Of a stretch of DNA of 64,000 nt, positions 12,567 through 23,680 are shown piece by piece (position 1 is the stretch's first letter; each line of letters starts with the position of its first letter). The stretch spans positions 372,001 through 436,000 of the forward strand of contig JBAIAA010000812.1 of assembly GCA_037893245.1 (NCBI GenBank), given 5' to 3'. Position numbers and translations under genes: made by a program. The notes beneath the pieces are model-generated. The model made no database searches. It saw only the letters and a program-made list of their open reading frames with translations, and was not told the origin of the DNA. The DNA is from Crossaster papposus. Its lineage: Eukaryota > Echinodermata > Asteroidea > Velatida > Solasteridae.

Positions 12567-13950
12567 ACCACATAGTTACAAGAGAGAAACGCCGCTGTCT
12601 GTCTGTTCTTCATTTTTAAATAAAGTTTTAACAGAGACAAATTTAGATAATACATGTGTAGATTTTAACTTTCACAGCCAAAGGCCCGCTGAGTTTGTTC
12701 AATGGCTTCGTTTATTTTTTAAAAGAATCGCCTTCCCTTTTCCTGCTTATAAAAATATTAAGAAAGTGTTTGTTGTCATCCGGGCGCGCGTGCGTTTTAA
12801 CTTGTATCCCGGCGAACTTCATATAAAAACTAGTTCATTAAATATGCAACGCGCGCACTGTGACTTCAACAAAGCAAAAATAAATACGCGCTGTGTCTGT
12901 ACTCTATATATACATGTACTACGCGTACTGTACAGTACATGCATGTTCAGTTTGTAAAAGTACTTGAATGATATTATACCCGCGACCCAGCACATCAAAA
13001 TCAAGAATAAGTCGGAAAAAGACTTTCGGAGATATAAATATAATAAGATTGCAAATTCAATAAGCTTTTTAATGACATCCATCACAAGCCTTTAGCTCGG
13101 AAATTATTGGTTACGAGTTACAGACTGGGGATGGGTATCAATAGAAAGCCTATGGAATTTCAAATGTTACTATGTACATATCGTGAATTGCCATTTCCAG
13201 CTTATTATTGATTTTGATATCCTGGGTCACATTTTCATAGATTTAACAAAAACATTGGAAATGTGGTGAGTTGACACTTCGCGTGTGGTCTATTAGCTTT
13301 GTTTTCGTGTTCTGTCTTACCTGGGCCCAATTTCATAACAAATGTGAGCACAACAATTTGCTTAGCATGAAACATTTTCCTTGGCCAAACTGAAGATTTC
13401 CGAACACGTTTTATTGACGGTCGTGAATTCTCGTTAACGTTCGCGACTACAATTTCGACGTCTGGGTGTGCACAATTAAATGGTCAGGCCATAGAACCAG
13501 ACTATTTTCACCGCCCACAAAGTGGGACATTTAGGTTCTGCTTAAAAACAAATAAACCGGCCTGAACGGTAAACGATCGAGGCGCGGTTGTGCCGAAGGG
13601 CGCCATCTATCGGCACGCTCGTACCGGTTGGTCTGTGTGTATTTACAGCGGCGAGGCGCAGTGCAGCATGGCGATAATATTGATACCAGTCGCATTTTTC
13701 CAGATTTTCAAGTGACTTTTGGTTTAAAAAAATGAATTTGTAAAAGAATATTGTCGATGTGTATGAAAATGTGTTATGAAAACCCCCCAAGCTCATGAAT
13801 ATTGATGTAAATTAACGTGCCAAAAGTTGGTAATTTCTATAAACGGGTTTGCGTCGGGCTCTGTGAGAAGTCCTTTTCTTGACCCGAAATACACAAATTA
13901 GAAAAGTTAAAATAAGAATATTATTCGGATGAGAACAATGGGCGGGGGAA
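12567..13950. other. Spacer between H2A and U2, shared with inverted copies
   Basis: No gene is seen. Most of the stretch matches the minus strand of about 49450-50890, with indels, including the blocks around 12830-12960 and 13380-13500. A short gagcgcc-rich promoter-like zone starts near 13930. Confidence 0.6.
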
Positions 13951-13953
13951 TCA

Positions 13954-13961
13954 ATTTGCAT
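13954..13961 (+). promoter_or_regulatory. Octamer atttgcat upstream of U2
   Basis: The octamer, bound by Oct-1-type factors in many snRNA distal elements, lies 42-49 bases before the U2 start. That is proximal-element distance and not the usual -200. A ttggttca motif follows at 13984-13991. The same octamer and spacing are kept in the inverted copy near 49450. Confidence 0.5.
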
Positions 13962-14002
13962 GCATAATTCCAGAGCGCCCTATTGGTTCAATGTCAATCG
14001 TT

Positions 14003-14038
14003 ATCGCTTCTCGGCCTTTTGGCTAAGATCATGTGAAG
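14003..14038 (+). ncRNA. U2: U2 snRNA, 5' part (interrupted gene)
   Basis: atcgcttctcggccttttgg followed by ctaagatc is the conserved U2 5' end (stem-loop I and the region facing U6). Homology is clear for 33 nt, ending gatcatgtg where gatcaagtg is usual, and then breaks in the branch-site recognition sequence (GUAGUA, nt 33-38). U2 pairs with the intron branch site in the spliceosome. The RNA gene resumes at 14536, so this locus cannot give a normal U2 RNA unless the insert is removed. Confidence 0.9.
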
Positions 14039-14535
14039 GCATGTATCTGTGTCATAAGATCAGGAAGATCGGGAGGGGTCCTGGCCCCACGATGAAACGC
14101 TCCTTTGGGGCCATTGTGGTGGTTCAGTAAGACTCCTCCCCCGAAGCGATCCCCTGCTGGAACCTGAGGGAACCAGATTGTGGGTGACTATGTTTGCGCC
14201 TCGGCGTTGTATCCCTTCGGGGTGTTTTTTCGCTTCGGCGTTGTATCCCTTCGGGGTGTTTTCTTCGCTTCGGCGTTGTATCCCTTCGGGGTGTTTTTGT
14301 GTGTTTTGAGCGCATGTGCATTCTGGTTATTGCGAGTTTGTATGTTTGCATGTATGTCAGGTAGGGTCGTACCCTACCATGGTAACGCATGGGTAGCGTG
14401 GCTACACTGACTGTCTTGTTGCGTGTTGTTTTTTGGTTAAAAAGGACAGGGAGGCTCGTAGCCTCACTAACCTAGGTGTAGTGTGACTACCCTGTCCTTG
14501 GGGTCTTCATTAGGAAGATCCTAAAATTAAAAAAT
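14039..14535 (+). mobile_element. 497-bp structured insert in U2, probable target-specific retroelement copy
   Basis: The insert is flanked by aag on both sides (14036-14038 and 14536-14538) and ends in an A-rich tail (ctaaaattaaaaaataa), the structure left by target-primed reverse transcription in the + orientation. Its interior is rich in hairpins: tggcccc with ggggcca (about 14082-14114), three copies of a cggcgttgtatcccttcggg unit at 14193-14297, ggtaggg/ccctacc near 14360-14380, and a long stem ggacaggg...ccctgtcc around 14443-14499. There is no meaningful ORF. U2-gene-specific non-LTR lineages (Keno, Utopia) are known; assignment to one of them, or to a SINE parasitic on one, is inference. 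Confidence 0.7.
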
Positions 14536-14690
14536 AAGTATCTGTTCTTTTCAGCTTAATATCTGAAACGCTGTTCATCGAACAGCCAGTATATTAATCT
14601 GATTTTTGGATTTGGGCCGTGGAATAGAGGCTTGCCTCGTCCCGGCCATGGGTTGGCCCGGTATAGCAGTACATCCGGGATTCGGCCCAC
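14536..14690 (+). ncRNA. U2: U2 snRNA, 3' part (interrupted gene)
   Basis: Starting agtatctgttcttttcagc, the segment contains the stem II region, an Sm-like site (tgatttttgg), and the two 3' stem-loops (gaggcttgcctc and cccggtatagcagtacatcc). Joined to the 5' part the length is about 188 nt, close to the 187-191 nt of animal U2. The 3' end at about 14690 is set by comparison with the family and is approximate. A possible 3'-box-like stretch (aattaatacaaaaacagg) follows near 14709-14726. Confidence 0.9.
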
Positions 14691-14699
14691 TCCCCTCGG

Positions 14700-15095
14700 G
14701 GAACATCAATTAATACAAAAACAGGTCTCGTCTATTATGTGTATTCCTATGTCGCCTCACTTTTACAAGTTCTTTCTTCGCTTTACTTCGTGGCTTTCTT
14801 ATATTTGAACATTTCAATTTGTCTCAATTAAATAATTGTATGAAGACCGATCTCTTTGTTTTTGGATGATTTCTGAAGAAAGGGAAAAACAACAACAACA
14901 AAAACAAACAAACAAACACCCCTACAGCCCAACACCTACAAAGTCGGGACCGGCCCTCGGTTTCCACCTAGATCACAGGTATAGGGACCAGTTGGGAACC
15001 AAGCCCCATTTCCGGGACCGAAATGTTCTTTAATCGTCATATTTGAAAATAAGTATATAAAATGACAATCCTGTCAAAAAAGTGTAAATTACCAC
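14700..15095. other. Spacer after U2
   Basis: No gene is seen. A gtcgggaccgg motif near 14943 resembles the hairpin core at 10708-10752. Confidence 0.4.
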
Positions 15096-15099
15096 ATAT

Positions 15100-15445
15100 T
15101 TTGCTTTGTGTGGTCCCGGCATTGATGGTAAGTTGAATATTTGTGTTTGTCTGGTCCCGGGATGGATGCTAAGATGAGTATTGTTGTTTGTCTGGTCCCG
15201 GGATTGATGGTAAGATGAGTATGTTTGTTTGTCTGGTCCCGGGATTGATGATAAGATGAGTATGTTTGTTTGTCTGGTCCCGGGATTGATGATAAGATGA
15301 GTATTTCTGTTTGTCTGGTCCCAGCATTGATGGTAAGATGAGTATGTTTGTTTGTCTGGTCCCAGCATTGATGGTAAGATGAGTATTTGTGTTTGTCTGG
15401 TCCCGGCATTGATGGAAAGATGAGTATTTGTGTTTGTTAGTCAGG
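15100..15445. repeat. 41-bp minisatellite, second array (about 8 copies)
   Basis: Units contain gtttgtctggtccc and gcattgatggtaagatgag and are 41 bp long. They align with the 1335-2255 unit (gtttgtcyggtcc, attgatgg), so both arrays belong to one family. The orientation is the same. Confidence 0.9.
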
Positions 15446-16390
15446 GACGCGGACTTTATAGGGGCCGTTTGGCTCAGATTTCTAAAAAACAACCAAATTT
15501 TGACAATATGCTGCCCATACAATACTTTTACGATTGTTGACGGCCGCCATGTTTGCTTAATTTGCATAAATCCTTAATACCTGCCGCGTAATATATTTAT
15601 TCACATTTATTTTTTTGGAAAAGGCTTATTTTGATGATTCTACTTACACATCCATTCTTAACTAACATTTTCTAAAGCATATAAAAGTGACTTAATACTT
15701 ATGAGAACATAGTAACAATCCAAAATAGCTACTGTATTAGTATTTATATACCCTAAACTACGTTGCACGCATTTACCCAATTGTCTCCAGATATTATCAA
15801 GTAGTCTTGCCAAGTTGGGCAACCGTTCGCCTAATTTTAGCCCAAATTACAGACACTTCACCCCCCCCCCTTTTTTTTTTGGGGGGGGGGGGGAAATATT
15901 AAGATATGTTCATTTTTGTAATGATTTTCCATTTTTGGGGGGTGGGGGGGGGGGGGGGGGGGAGGGAGGGGAAGCTGTGCCAGTAAGTAACTGTGAATGT
16001 AATGCTCATCAATACTGACGTTTGATGAGACAACTTGATGATATTTGAGTAAAGGGTAAATGCGCACAACTTTAGGGAACAATACTAGAAGTACCGGTAG
16101 CCATTTGGGATTATTGTTGTTATTCTCATAATTATTCAGTCACTTATATGCTTTAGAAAATGTTATTTAAGTGAGGTGTTTAAGTAGAATCACCCCCCCC
16201 CCCCCCCCCCCCCCCAAATAAATCAAAATAAATACAAATATACCCAATTAAGAGAATAAATATATATTACACAAGCAAATATGGCGACTCAGAGGGCACC
16301 GGTCTTGGCGCCCGTCAAATCGAAAAAGTATGGCCAAATTTGGTGCTTTTGGAAAAATCTGAACCAAAATATCCCTAACACAGCTTACTA
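15446..16390. other. Non-coding stretch with poly-C and poly-G runs
   Basis: No gene is seen. Long homopolymer runs occur at about 15860-15893 (C, T, then G), 15938-15963 (G) and 16192-16215 (C). Two blocks near 15470-15565 and 16280-16390 that flank this stretch resemble each other in inverse orientation (ccaaattttgacaatatgct and its counterpart), as parts of an inverted repeat. Assembly across the runs is likely to be imprecise. Confidence 0.5.
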
Positions 16391-16392
16391 TA

Positions 16393-17045
16393 TGTCTGGT
16401 CCCGGCATTATTGGTAAGATATGTATTTTTGTTTGTCTGGTCCCGGCATTGATGGTAAGACGAGTATTTCTGTTTGTCTGGTTCCGGCATTGATGGTAAG
16501 AGGAGTATTTCTGTTTGTCTGGTCCCGGCAATGATGCTAAGATGAGTATTGTTGTTTGTCTGGTCCCAGCATTAATGGTAAGATGAGTATTGTTGTTTGT
16601 CTGGTCCCGGCAATGATGCTAAGATGAGTATTGTTGTTTGTCTGGTCCCAGCATTAATGGTAAGATGAGTATTGTTGTTTGTCTGGTCCCGGCATTGATG
16701 GTAAGAGGAGTATTTCTGTTTGTCTGGTCCCGGCAATGATGCTAAGATGAGTATTGTTGTTTGTCTGGTCCCAGCATTAATGGTAAGATGAGTATTGTTG
16801 TTTGTCTGGTCCCGGCATTGATGGTAAGAGGAGTATTTCTGTTTCGTCTGGTCCCGGCAATGATGCTAAGATGAGTATTGTTGTTTGTCTGGTCCCGGCA
16901 ATGATGCTAAGATGAGTATTGTTGTTTGTCTGGTCCCGGCAATGATGCTAAGATGAGTATTGTTGTTTGTCTGGTCCCGGCAATGATGCTAAGATGAGTA
17001 TTGTCGTTTGTCTGGTCCCGGCATTGATGGTAAGATGAGTATTTT
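16393..17045. repeat. 41-bp minisatellite, third array (about 16 copies)
   Basis: Units alternate between two subtypes (gcaatgatgctaagatgag and gcattratggtaagakgag) within a constant 41-bp period, giving a partly higher-order pattern. Same family as 15100-15445. Confidence 0.9.
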
Positions 17046-17764
17046 GGGGGTATGTGTGTGATGGGGCGGAGGGGGTGTACCTCATATATGCCCGCAAATG
17101 GTAATACAGTCAGACTGTTTTAATTCACTTCATTACGATGATGATAACGAAGACTATTACTGTTTCCATTCTCTATAATTACAATACATAGCATGTGGGG
17201 TACCTCAAGGTTCTGTGCCCATTATTTTGTCCTGTTTAATATAAATGATATTTGTAATTCATGAAAAACCAGCTAACAGAAGAATAAGATTTTTAACAAC
17301 GTGTATTGCTACTTCTAAAATCTAATTTTTTGCTAGCAGAACAATGTAAAAAACCGATTGTCCACATTTGAGGCATCGAAATATTAATAGTCAAAGTAAA
17401 ATCCAAATTTCTTCAAGCAAAAAATTGAGTTTTTTAAATTACCGGTGTCGCAATTTCTGGAAACCTAAAATTTTACTAGCAGAAAATCAGAAAATGCGGT
17501 TGTCCACTTTTGACGCTCCATAGTATACGTTACAAGCATGGTGGCATACGCTGACAAACGCGAGGATACGCCGAACTAAATTGTTAAGCATGCTTACAAA
17601 ATGTGTGCGTATGACTGCGTAAAGTGTTCATACGCTTAGCATACTGTAGGCATACGCTGAATACACCAAAGGTACGCTAGAGGTAGGTTACGGCCTAGGT
17701 CGAGTACGCTGGACATAAGTTGCCATAGGTTGGCATGAAGGTTTACCATATTATTATTCTTTCT

Positions 17765-18122
17765 GGTAATAAAACCGCAAGGATCCTTCAAAATTGCCTC
17801 AAGGCACTGTAGCTCGTAAGCAAAAAGAACCCCGTAGACAGAGGCACACAGCCAGGAACACCGGGGATACGTCAAACCCCTTCTCTTAAGTCTTAGTGAT
17901 AAGTGTTCTGGGTTCCTTTACGTGTATTATACAATTTTATAATGAAAATGATATATACACACATTATTATTATAAATAATACAACACACGGGACGTCCCA
18001 TCCGAAGGACAAAGCAACAGTGGTTTAATTGCCTTGCTTAAGGACACATGTGTTGAGGCCGGGGTTTGAACCCACGCTCTGCGAACAGAAAACCCAGCTC
18101 TCAACCGTTCGGCCACAACACT
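17765..18122 (-). mobile_element. tRNA-derived SINE
   Basis: Read on the minus strand from about 18122, the head carries a pol III A box (tggccgaacgg, 18105-18115) and B box (gggttcaaacc, 18063-18073) at tRNA spacing. It is followed by a body with the phrase ccttcggatgggacgtcccg and, after an AT-rich insertion, acgtaaaggaacccagaaca. This body is typical of widespread marine invertebrate tRNA-SINEs. The 3' end near 17765 is approximate. Confidence 0.8.
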
Positions 18123-18204
18123 TCACATAGCGCATTGATAGCGTATAAGTAACAACAGTTGCGCTGTGAATACGATACTCATACGCAACTAATACGCTGG
18201 ACAT

Positions 18205-18615
18205 ACGCCGACAATAAGCCATTTGCGCGTGACCCCGAGTTAAATTTGAATAACATCTGGTACACTGACTTGCTCACACAGCTTGGCACAGTTCAACTTT
18301 AAATTCTCCAGACCAACGACGATGTTGCTATATCACGTGATTTGGGGCAAGCCTTACGCGTCATACGCTAGCAACCCCCAGCTCTGGAATGATCTGGTGT
18401 CTTTTTGCCATTCTCACCTATTGTAAACAATGTATTGGTGCTGAGCGTCTCTTACGTAACTATGCAAAGGCTGGCCCCGAATCACGTGATATAGCAACAG
18501 TGTCTTTGGTCTGGAAAATTTAAAGTTAAACTGTGCCAAGCTGTGTGAACAAGTCAGTGTACCAGATATTATTTAAGTTTAACTCGGGGTCAAGCGCAAA
18601 TGACTTATTGCTGGC
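18205..18615. mobile_element. Inverted-repeat element with about 145-bp arms
   Basis: The left arm (about 18205-18350) and right arm (about 18470-18615) are inverse complements at roughly 90 percent by eye, sharing tggtacactgacttg, cacagcttggcacag and gctatatcacgtgatt. A spacer of about 120 bp separates them. There is no coding capacity. It fits a foldback element or MITE. Confidence 0.7.
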
Positions 18616-18780
18616 CATACTCAGGCCGTACGCTATTCATACGCTACAAATATGTTCAATACGGTTAGGTATACGCACAATTCCGTATTTTAAGGGGCTT
18701 GTTGCGCGTATGTAAAATATGTTATGAATGTTAATACGCAACTCATACGCTGGTGCCATACGCAACAGTGTGACAGCACC

Positions 18781-20460
18781 TTAGCGGAAATTTCTTAAAA
18801 AATGCATCTTTAGACGCACCGTTCGAAATGGCCCTTTTTTTTTTCTAAAATAACAGTTTGTCAGAAAGAATAATTCCACAGGGAGTTTAGTCCCATTACT
18901 ATCTTTAAACCAAGTACATGCTTTATAACATTTCGTCAGCTACAAATGGTGGATGTTACCTTTAAATTAGTTCACTGAATCATTTATCCAAATTACTAAG
19001 ACCACTGTTTTAATTATCATCAACATGTACTTAACACACAAATATTGACAATTTCAATGATCCGTTAAGTAATTGTGAAACACGATCAAGCATGTAGTGT
19101 TTTTAAAACATCAATTTGGCCGACAGTGCATGTAATTACATAATATTAATAATTAAATCCTAAGCCATTTCATCAAATATGTTTCAACAAGGAAGATGTA
19201 CTTATTTTAGGCAAGATTCATGGCAATTCATGTTTTCTTTTTGCTGGGTTATACTGCAAAGCACCCCTTAACACCAACAGCTGCCAGTGACTGTTTCAGC
19301 TAAACATTCCCCTAGTTCTCTGTGTACATTTCTTGGTTTACATGTACATACATAGCCTATATTGTACTTATTTCATTTTAAAAGGGAACATTTACTTGTT
19401 TTAGGCAAAATTCATGGCAATTCATATTTTTTTCAAATCATTAAAGTTGGGATTAACACTAGTAGCAAGACTCATTAGGATATTTAATTCATAATGCATG
19501 TTACATACAGTAACCATGCATTTCATCGTGGTGTGATCTTTCCATTGCAACAGTGAGATTGCACTGTTTCAACCAGTTCACGCCAGGATTATTTTGACAT
19601 TGACCAGACCCAGGATTGTTTTTCACAAACCTTGAGGGTTCGAGTCGGCATATGTGGGTAGCAAACCTGATATTTCTGGCCTTGCACGCTGCGAGCCAGT
19701 CGCTGACAGATATTTTCGGCCTTGCTCGTGACGTGTTTATCCTCATCGGTTTTGAATTCCGGAAAAACTTTGCGTGTATACACGTCATCCGACGCTAACT
19801 GGTTAATTATCATCAATATGCAAGTAAAAACACACAAATATCAACAATTTACACTGATTCAAGAAATTGTGAAAAACTATCAAATGTAACTGATACAAAA
19901 AGGGATTTAAATCTTAACCGTTCCATAAAAGCAACCACACATTTTAGGCCACATTTCATCAAATATGTTTCAACAGACCTCCTTGGCTTGACATTGTGCT
20001 GCAATTGTTCATCTTTTCCCATCATAAACCACACATTCCTTTAGATATTTTCTTGGTATTGTATATATTTCATTTTAAAAGGGAAACTTTACTTGTTTTA
20101 AGCAAGATTCATGGCAATTCAAAATAAAGAAGGGGGTGCATGGTCCCCATTTGAACCCCAGGTCCTCCCTTGCATTGGATTACCAATTTTGTTTAATGAC
20201 CAAGACAACATTACACCTAGACCTGAAGTTGCCAAATAATCCTCCCCCACCCCCCCAACAAAAAATTAAAAATGAAATGATATCCAAAGTGGTTATTTTT
20301 AAAAACGTTTCTATTACAAATAATACAGTGCGAGTCAAAACAAAACTATACTTATTCTTTAGCAATATAGAGCAACTCTTCCTGCTCCTTTTGGTGACAT
20401 TTTTACTGGATTAGTTTAGAAACTTGATGTTTGTGGCATTTGATAGAATAATCCAGGATC
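18781..20460. other. AT-rich non-coding stretch
   Basis: No gene is recognised. A block at about 19680-19795 (gctgacagatatt, gtgacrtgttta, ttttgaatnncg) resembles 54945-55035 and 59265-59355 and marks a dispersed repeat. Two similar phrases, aggcaagattcatggcaatt (19210) and aggcaaaattcatggcaatt (19404), show internal duplication. Confidence 0.45.
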
Positions 20461-20797
20461 TTCTTTTTATCTCGTGCGCGTAAAGTCACGTGACCCTTCC
20501 TTCCGGTCCAAACCGGAAGTGCCTTATAATTTGAAAATGAAAAATTTCATGAACTTACTTTCAACGATGTTAGTGTCTTGCTGGAATGAACTTTTCAAAC
20601 AAATTACCGTCGACGTCATAACATGTTATAGCGCCCTCTAGTGGCAGATTGAAAATGGTTGAAATTAATAATTAATGTGGCGAAGTTTGCTGAAACCACT
20701 TTATAACCAGTGTATTTAAAAGGGAAACTCCATCCATAGTTTATAATTGCATAATGCTAAAGAGTGTCAATTGCCATTGTGACTTGATTTTTATTTC

Positions 20798-20828
20798 ATT
20801 TTTATCGGTTTACCGAAACCGATAAAAA
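20798..20828. repeat. Short perfect hairpin
   Basis: ttttatcggtttaccgaaaccgataaaa is a near-perfect palindrome with a tiny loop. No ORF or regulatory role is evident. Confidence 0.6.
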
Positions 20829-21690
20829 TCATAAAACAGAGATTTCCTCGCACTGCGCTTACCGTCATGCGAGCCGCCATTTTGTTCTGGTTTATCGGTA
20901 CATCCGAGATATTGTGACGTAGTGTCTGCACCATCAGTACGCGAAGCCCGATCGATAGCGGCCCTGCACGCGCAATGAATGCAAGTGAACCCTTTTGTGT
21001 ACGGCATAGTGTATACATAATGTGTACTGTGAAAGTGGGCTCAAAATCATACGGAGAAGGACCAGATGCCATAATTACTAGCTCACAGATTTTCTATTCT
21101 TCTCAGAAAATACAAAAATAAACGATAGTTTGTGGCGCCTCAAGTCGATATTCTGCACAGAAATGCAATACATGTACTCGCAATAGTCGGGCGCCGTACA
21201 ACATACGTCTGCATAATGTAGTTGGCCACGTCAAGGTAGGATACCAGTGCGAACAACACACAATAAAGCGATGTGCAAACACTACGTCATAATGTCCCGG
21301 GTGAGGCGGGAAATTTGAACAATATGGACGCGCCCATGTACTCCTGAATGGCAAGAAATCGTGAATATAATAGGCGCGTGAGTCATTCTCGATAACAAAT
21401 TTTGACGTCACCAGACCGGAAGTTGACGCCATCATACAATTGTATGTGATTTATTACGTTTTGGACCTTTAAGCCGTATCTCAGCAACGGAACATGCTAA
21501 AATAAAAATTATTTTGTATTGGGTTGGTTAGGTAGTTTACCGAAAGTTTACAAATGTGTGACGTCATCGGTTTAATCACTTTAAATTAACTTTAATCTGT
21601 TTAAATAACCTAAATTCGTTTTGATTACTTTAATCTGTTTATAATTCCTTTTGAATGTTTTTTGAGGAAAAAATACAAATGCGAAAAAGC
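20829..21690. other. Non-coding stretch
   Basis: No gene is recognised on either strand; the small open frames lack domains. Confidence 0.4.
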
Positions 21691-21694
21691 CCTA

Positions 21695-22275
21695 TGTTCT
21701 TTTCCTTCAGAATTTTCTCCATAGAGTTTGTGCCCGTTTTTCTTCGACCAATACACGTTGGTAAGTCCGAACGACTTGGGACTTGGCACACAGTTGAACC
21801 ATCACCCAAGGATGGTCCTAGAACAAAATTCGTTGCGATTACGTCATTCGTGGTCACGTGACGTCACGTTAAATGTTCAATTTTTCCCCATAGGTTTTGT
21901 ACACGTTTTTCTTCAGACTATTGACTTTGACACTTTGGTAAATCCGATCGACTTGAGACATAGCACACACCTCGACCACCATCCACAAGTGGGCCAAGAG
22001 AAAAATCGTCACGGTGACGTTATTGTAGGTCATGTGACGTCACATTAAAGGTGTAGTTTTTAAGACCCTTGCGTCAAACTTGGTATACAAGTATGTGTTA
22101 TAGACTAAAATTAAGATGACATCATGATCACGTCAACGGGTGTCATTTGAGGTGCAGTTTTCCCTCTAAGATTCGGACACGTTTTTTGTTTACCAATATA
22201 TATTTGGCGCTTGGGTAAATCCAACCGACTTCAGACTTGGCACACACTTAGACCACCACACACATATTGAAAGTC
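21695..22275. repeat. Degenerate tandem repeat, about 170-185 bp unit
   Basis: Three to four diverged copies follow each other (about 21710, 21875, 22050 and 22165). Each has a start such as ccataggttttgtacacgtt, a middle such as ggtaartccraacgacttg and acttggcacaca, and an end with cacgtgacgtcac or a variant. A partial start recurs near 22355. Small open frames over it are not conserved between copies. Confidence 0.6.
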
Positions 22276-22289
22276 ATTGTAGACACTCG

Positions 22290-22820
22290 AAACAGCTGTG
22301 TTTGTCCAAAAACACATTTCTAGGTTTTTTTTCTTTTTCTTCTGTTTTAGTCTCCTCTCCATTGGGTTTGTACACATTTTTTGTTCAGCAGATGCTGCTA
22401 ACTCGGCAACAATGTCAGACGCCCTTAAAGGAGTGGTTGAATTCTCACAAAGTCGAGAAAACAGGAACTTTTTACCCTTGTTTTTTTTAGCCAACATATC
22501 TACACTTTCTTTCATGTTAACTGGCAGCAGAATTGGCACTCCACGCCCTCGCTTTCCCCGCACCATGAGCAATGTCAGCCTGTTTAGAGAAACCTTTTCA
22601 GGTGGAGTTAAGGCTTTCAGGAATTTCATCATGAACAGCTCTCTTGGATTGTACTTGCTGATTATAGTTGTCAACCTCAATACTTTCATATTTTGGTCTT
22701 CTATTGTACAAAACAACCTGTGTAAGTGTCACCTTGGCCAGCTCCTTGTATGTTTTAGCCGTGAGTTTTCCATCTGCGTTCACCTTTTTGCTGATTACCA
22801 ATGGCCACGCGTATGACATT
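22290..22820 (-). pseudogene. Fragment of a multicopy metazoan protein family, function unknown
   Basis: Two overlapping minus-strand frames, 22598-22819 and 22231-22716, join across a frameshift. The first has YKELAKVTLTQVVLYNRRP and the second LMVRGKRGRGVPILLPV and STTPLRASDI. From memory these phrases belong to an uncharacterised, repeat-like family abundant in fish and marine invertebrates, with a region reminiscent of tyrosine-recombinase-like elements; that link is weak inference. No start, no complete domain and a frame break make it a remnant. Confidence 0.4.
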
Positions 22821-23680
22821 GTACAATTGCATACTCAGTAGAGATTTACACAATGCAACCATGGAGATTCCTTCTTATTCCTCCATGATGCAACTGAATT
22901 TCATGATGATGAGGTTTTGTAGCAATCAACAGTGCAGTCATATGTGATTGTGATGGAAAACAACTTATCAATCTTGCAGTGCCTGATTTATGTTGATCTT
23001 AACGTTTTTGTTCCTGTTCCTGTTCCTTCTTTTTCATCTTTGCTTTCACTGTGAGTGTCTTGTTGTGGATCTTGTTGTTAATATCTCTCCAGCTTTTATT
23101 GTCATGCAGGTCGTTGGCTCTTTTGATCATCCGTAAACTAAGGGTTTTTCCTGGAGTGGCCATCTTTGAAAATTGTTTTTGTATTTCACTCTGGCTTATA
23201 GTCAGGTTCATAAGTGTAAGGACACAATACTGACTATCTTTCATTATGCAAACACAATCTTGACTTTCTCATATAATATTACTATTTGCAATCATTTTTT
23301 TATTTTAGATAATATTGTACATCATGTACATATGTTTAAGAGATAAATAATGTGTGAAACGTTTTAATTTGTTTGACTTGACTTCGAATATAAAGGATTT
23401 GTGTGCACCTTGATCTTGTTTGGTTTTGGATTGAGAATACCTATTGTTTTCTATTGTTCAGTGATTGATGCTAATAGTCTCTTTCAGATATATATTATTT
23501 ACTTTGCGATTTGCTGTTGTTTTGATTGATTTGTTGACCAGTGTTTTCCTCAAAGGTACATGTACATTATTTATCCTGCAAATTATTTTTTGATACTTGC
23601 CAAGAGAGCCAACATTTGTGCAATTCCTTTTTTTTGTGGCCATTTTCCCCGTTCCGTGCATTTTTTCGGTTGTTGCTTAA

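Larger units (their letters stand above)
17520..18780. repeat. atacgc-rich degenerate repeat region
   Basis: Dozens of copies of a short motif (catacgct, atacgca, tacgccg) on the same strand are scattered at irregular spacing from 17520 to 17710 and from 18120 to 18780, interrupted by a SINE and containing an inverted-repeat element. No gene is seen. It looks like a decayed short-unit satellite. Confidence 0.55.

Noticed and set aside
14085-14110. Hammerhead ribozyme core (gatgaaac)
   Set aside because: The cugauga and gaaa boxes are fused with no stem II between them, and the stems expected on either side are absent.
14036-14538. Spliceosomal intron in the U2 snRNA gene
   Set aside because: Using the available gtgaag and aag borders would delete six bases of the branch-site element. 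No polypyrimidine tract precedes the 3' end, which is A-rich. A retroelement insert fits better.
19501-19837. Possible 80-95 codon minus-strand genes
   Set aside because: The interval overlaps a dispersed repeat also found at 54945 and 59265 where the frames are not kept.
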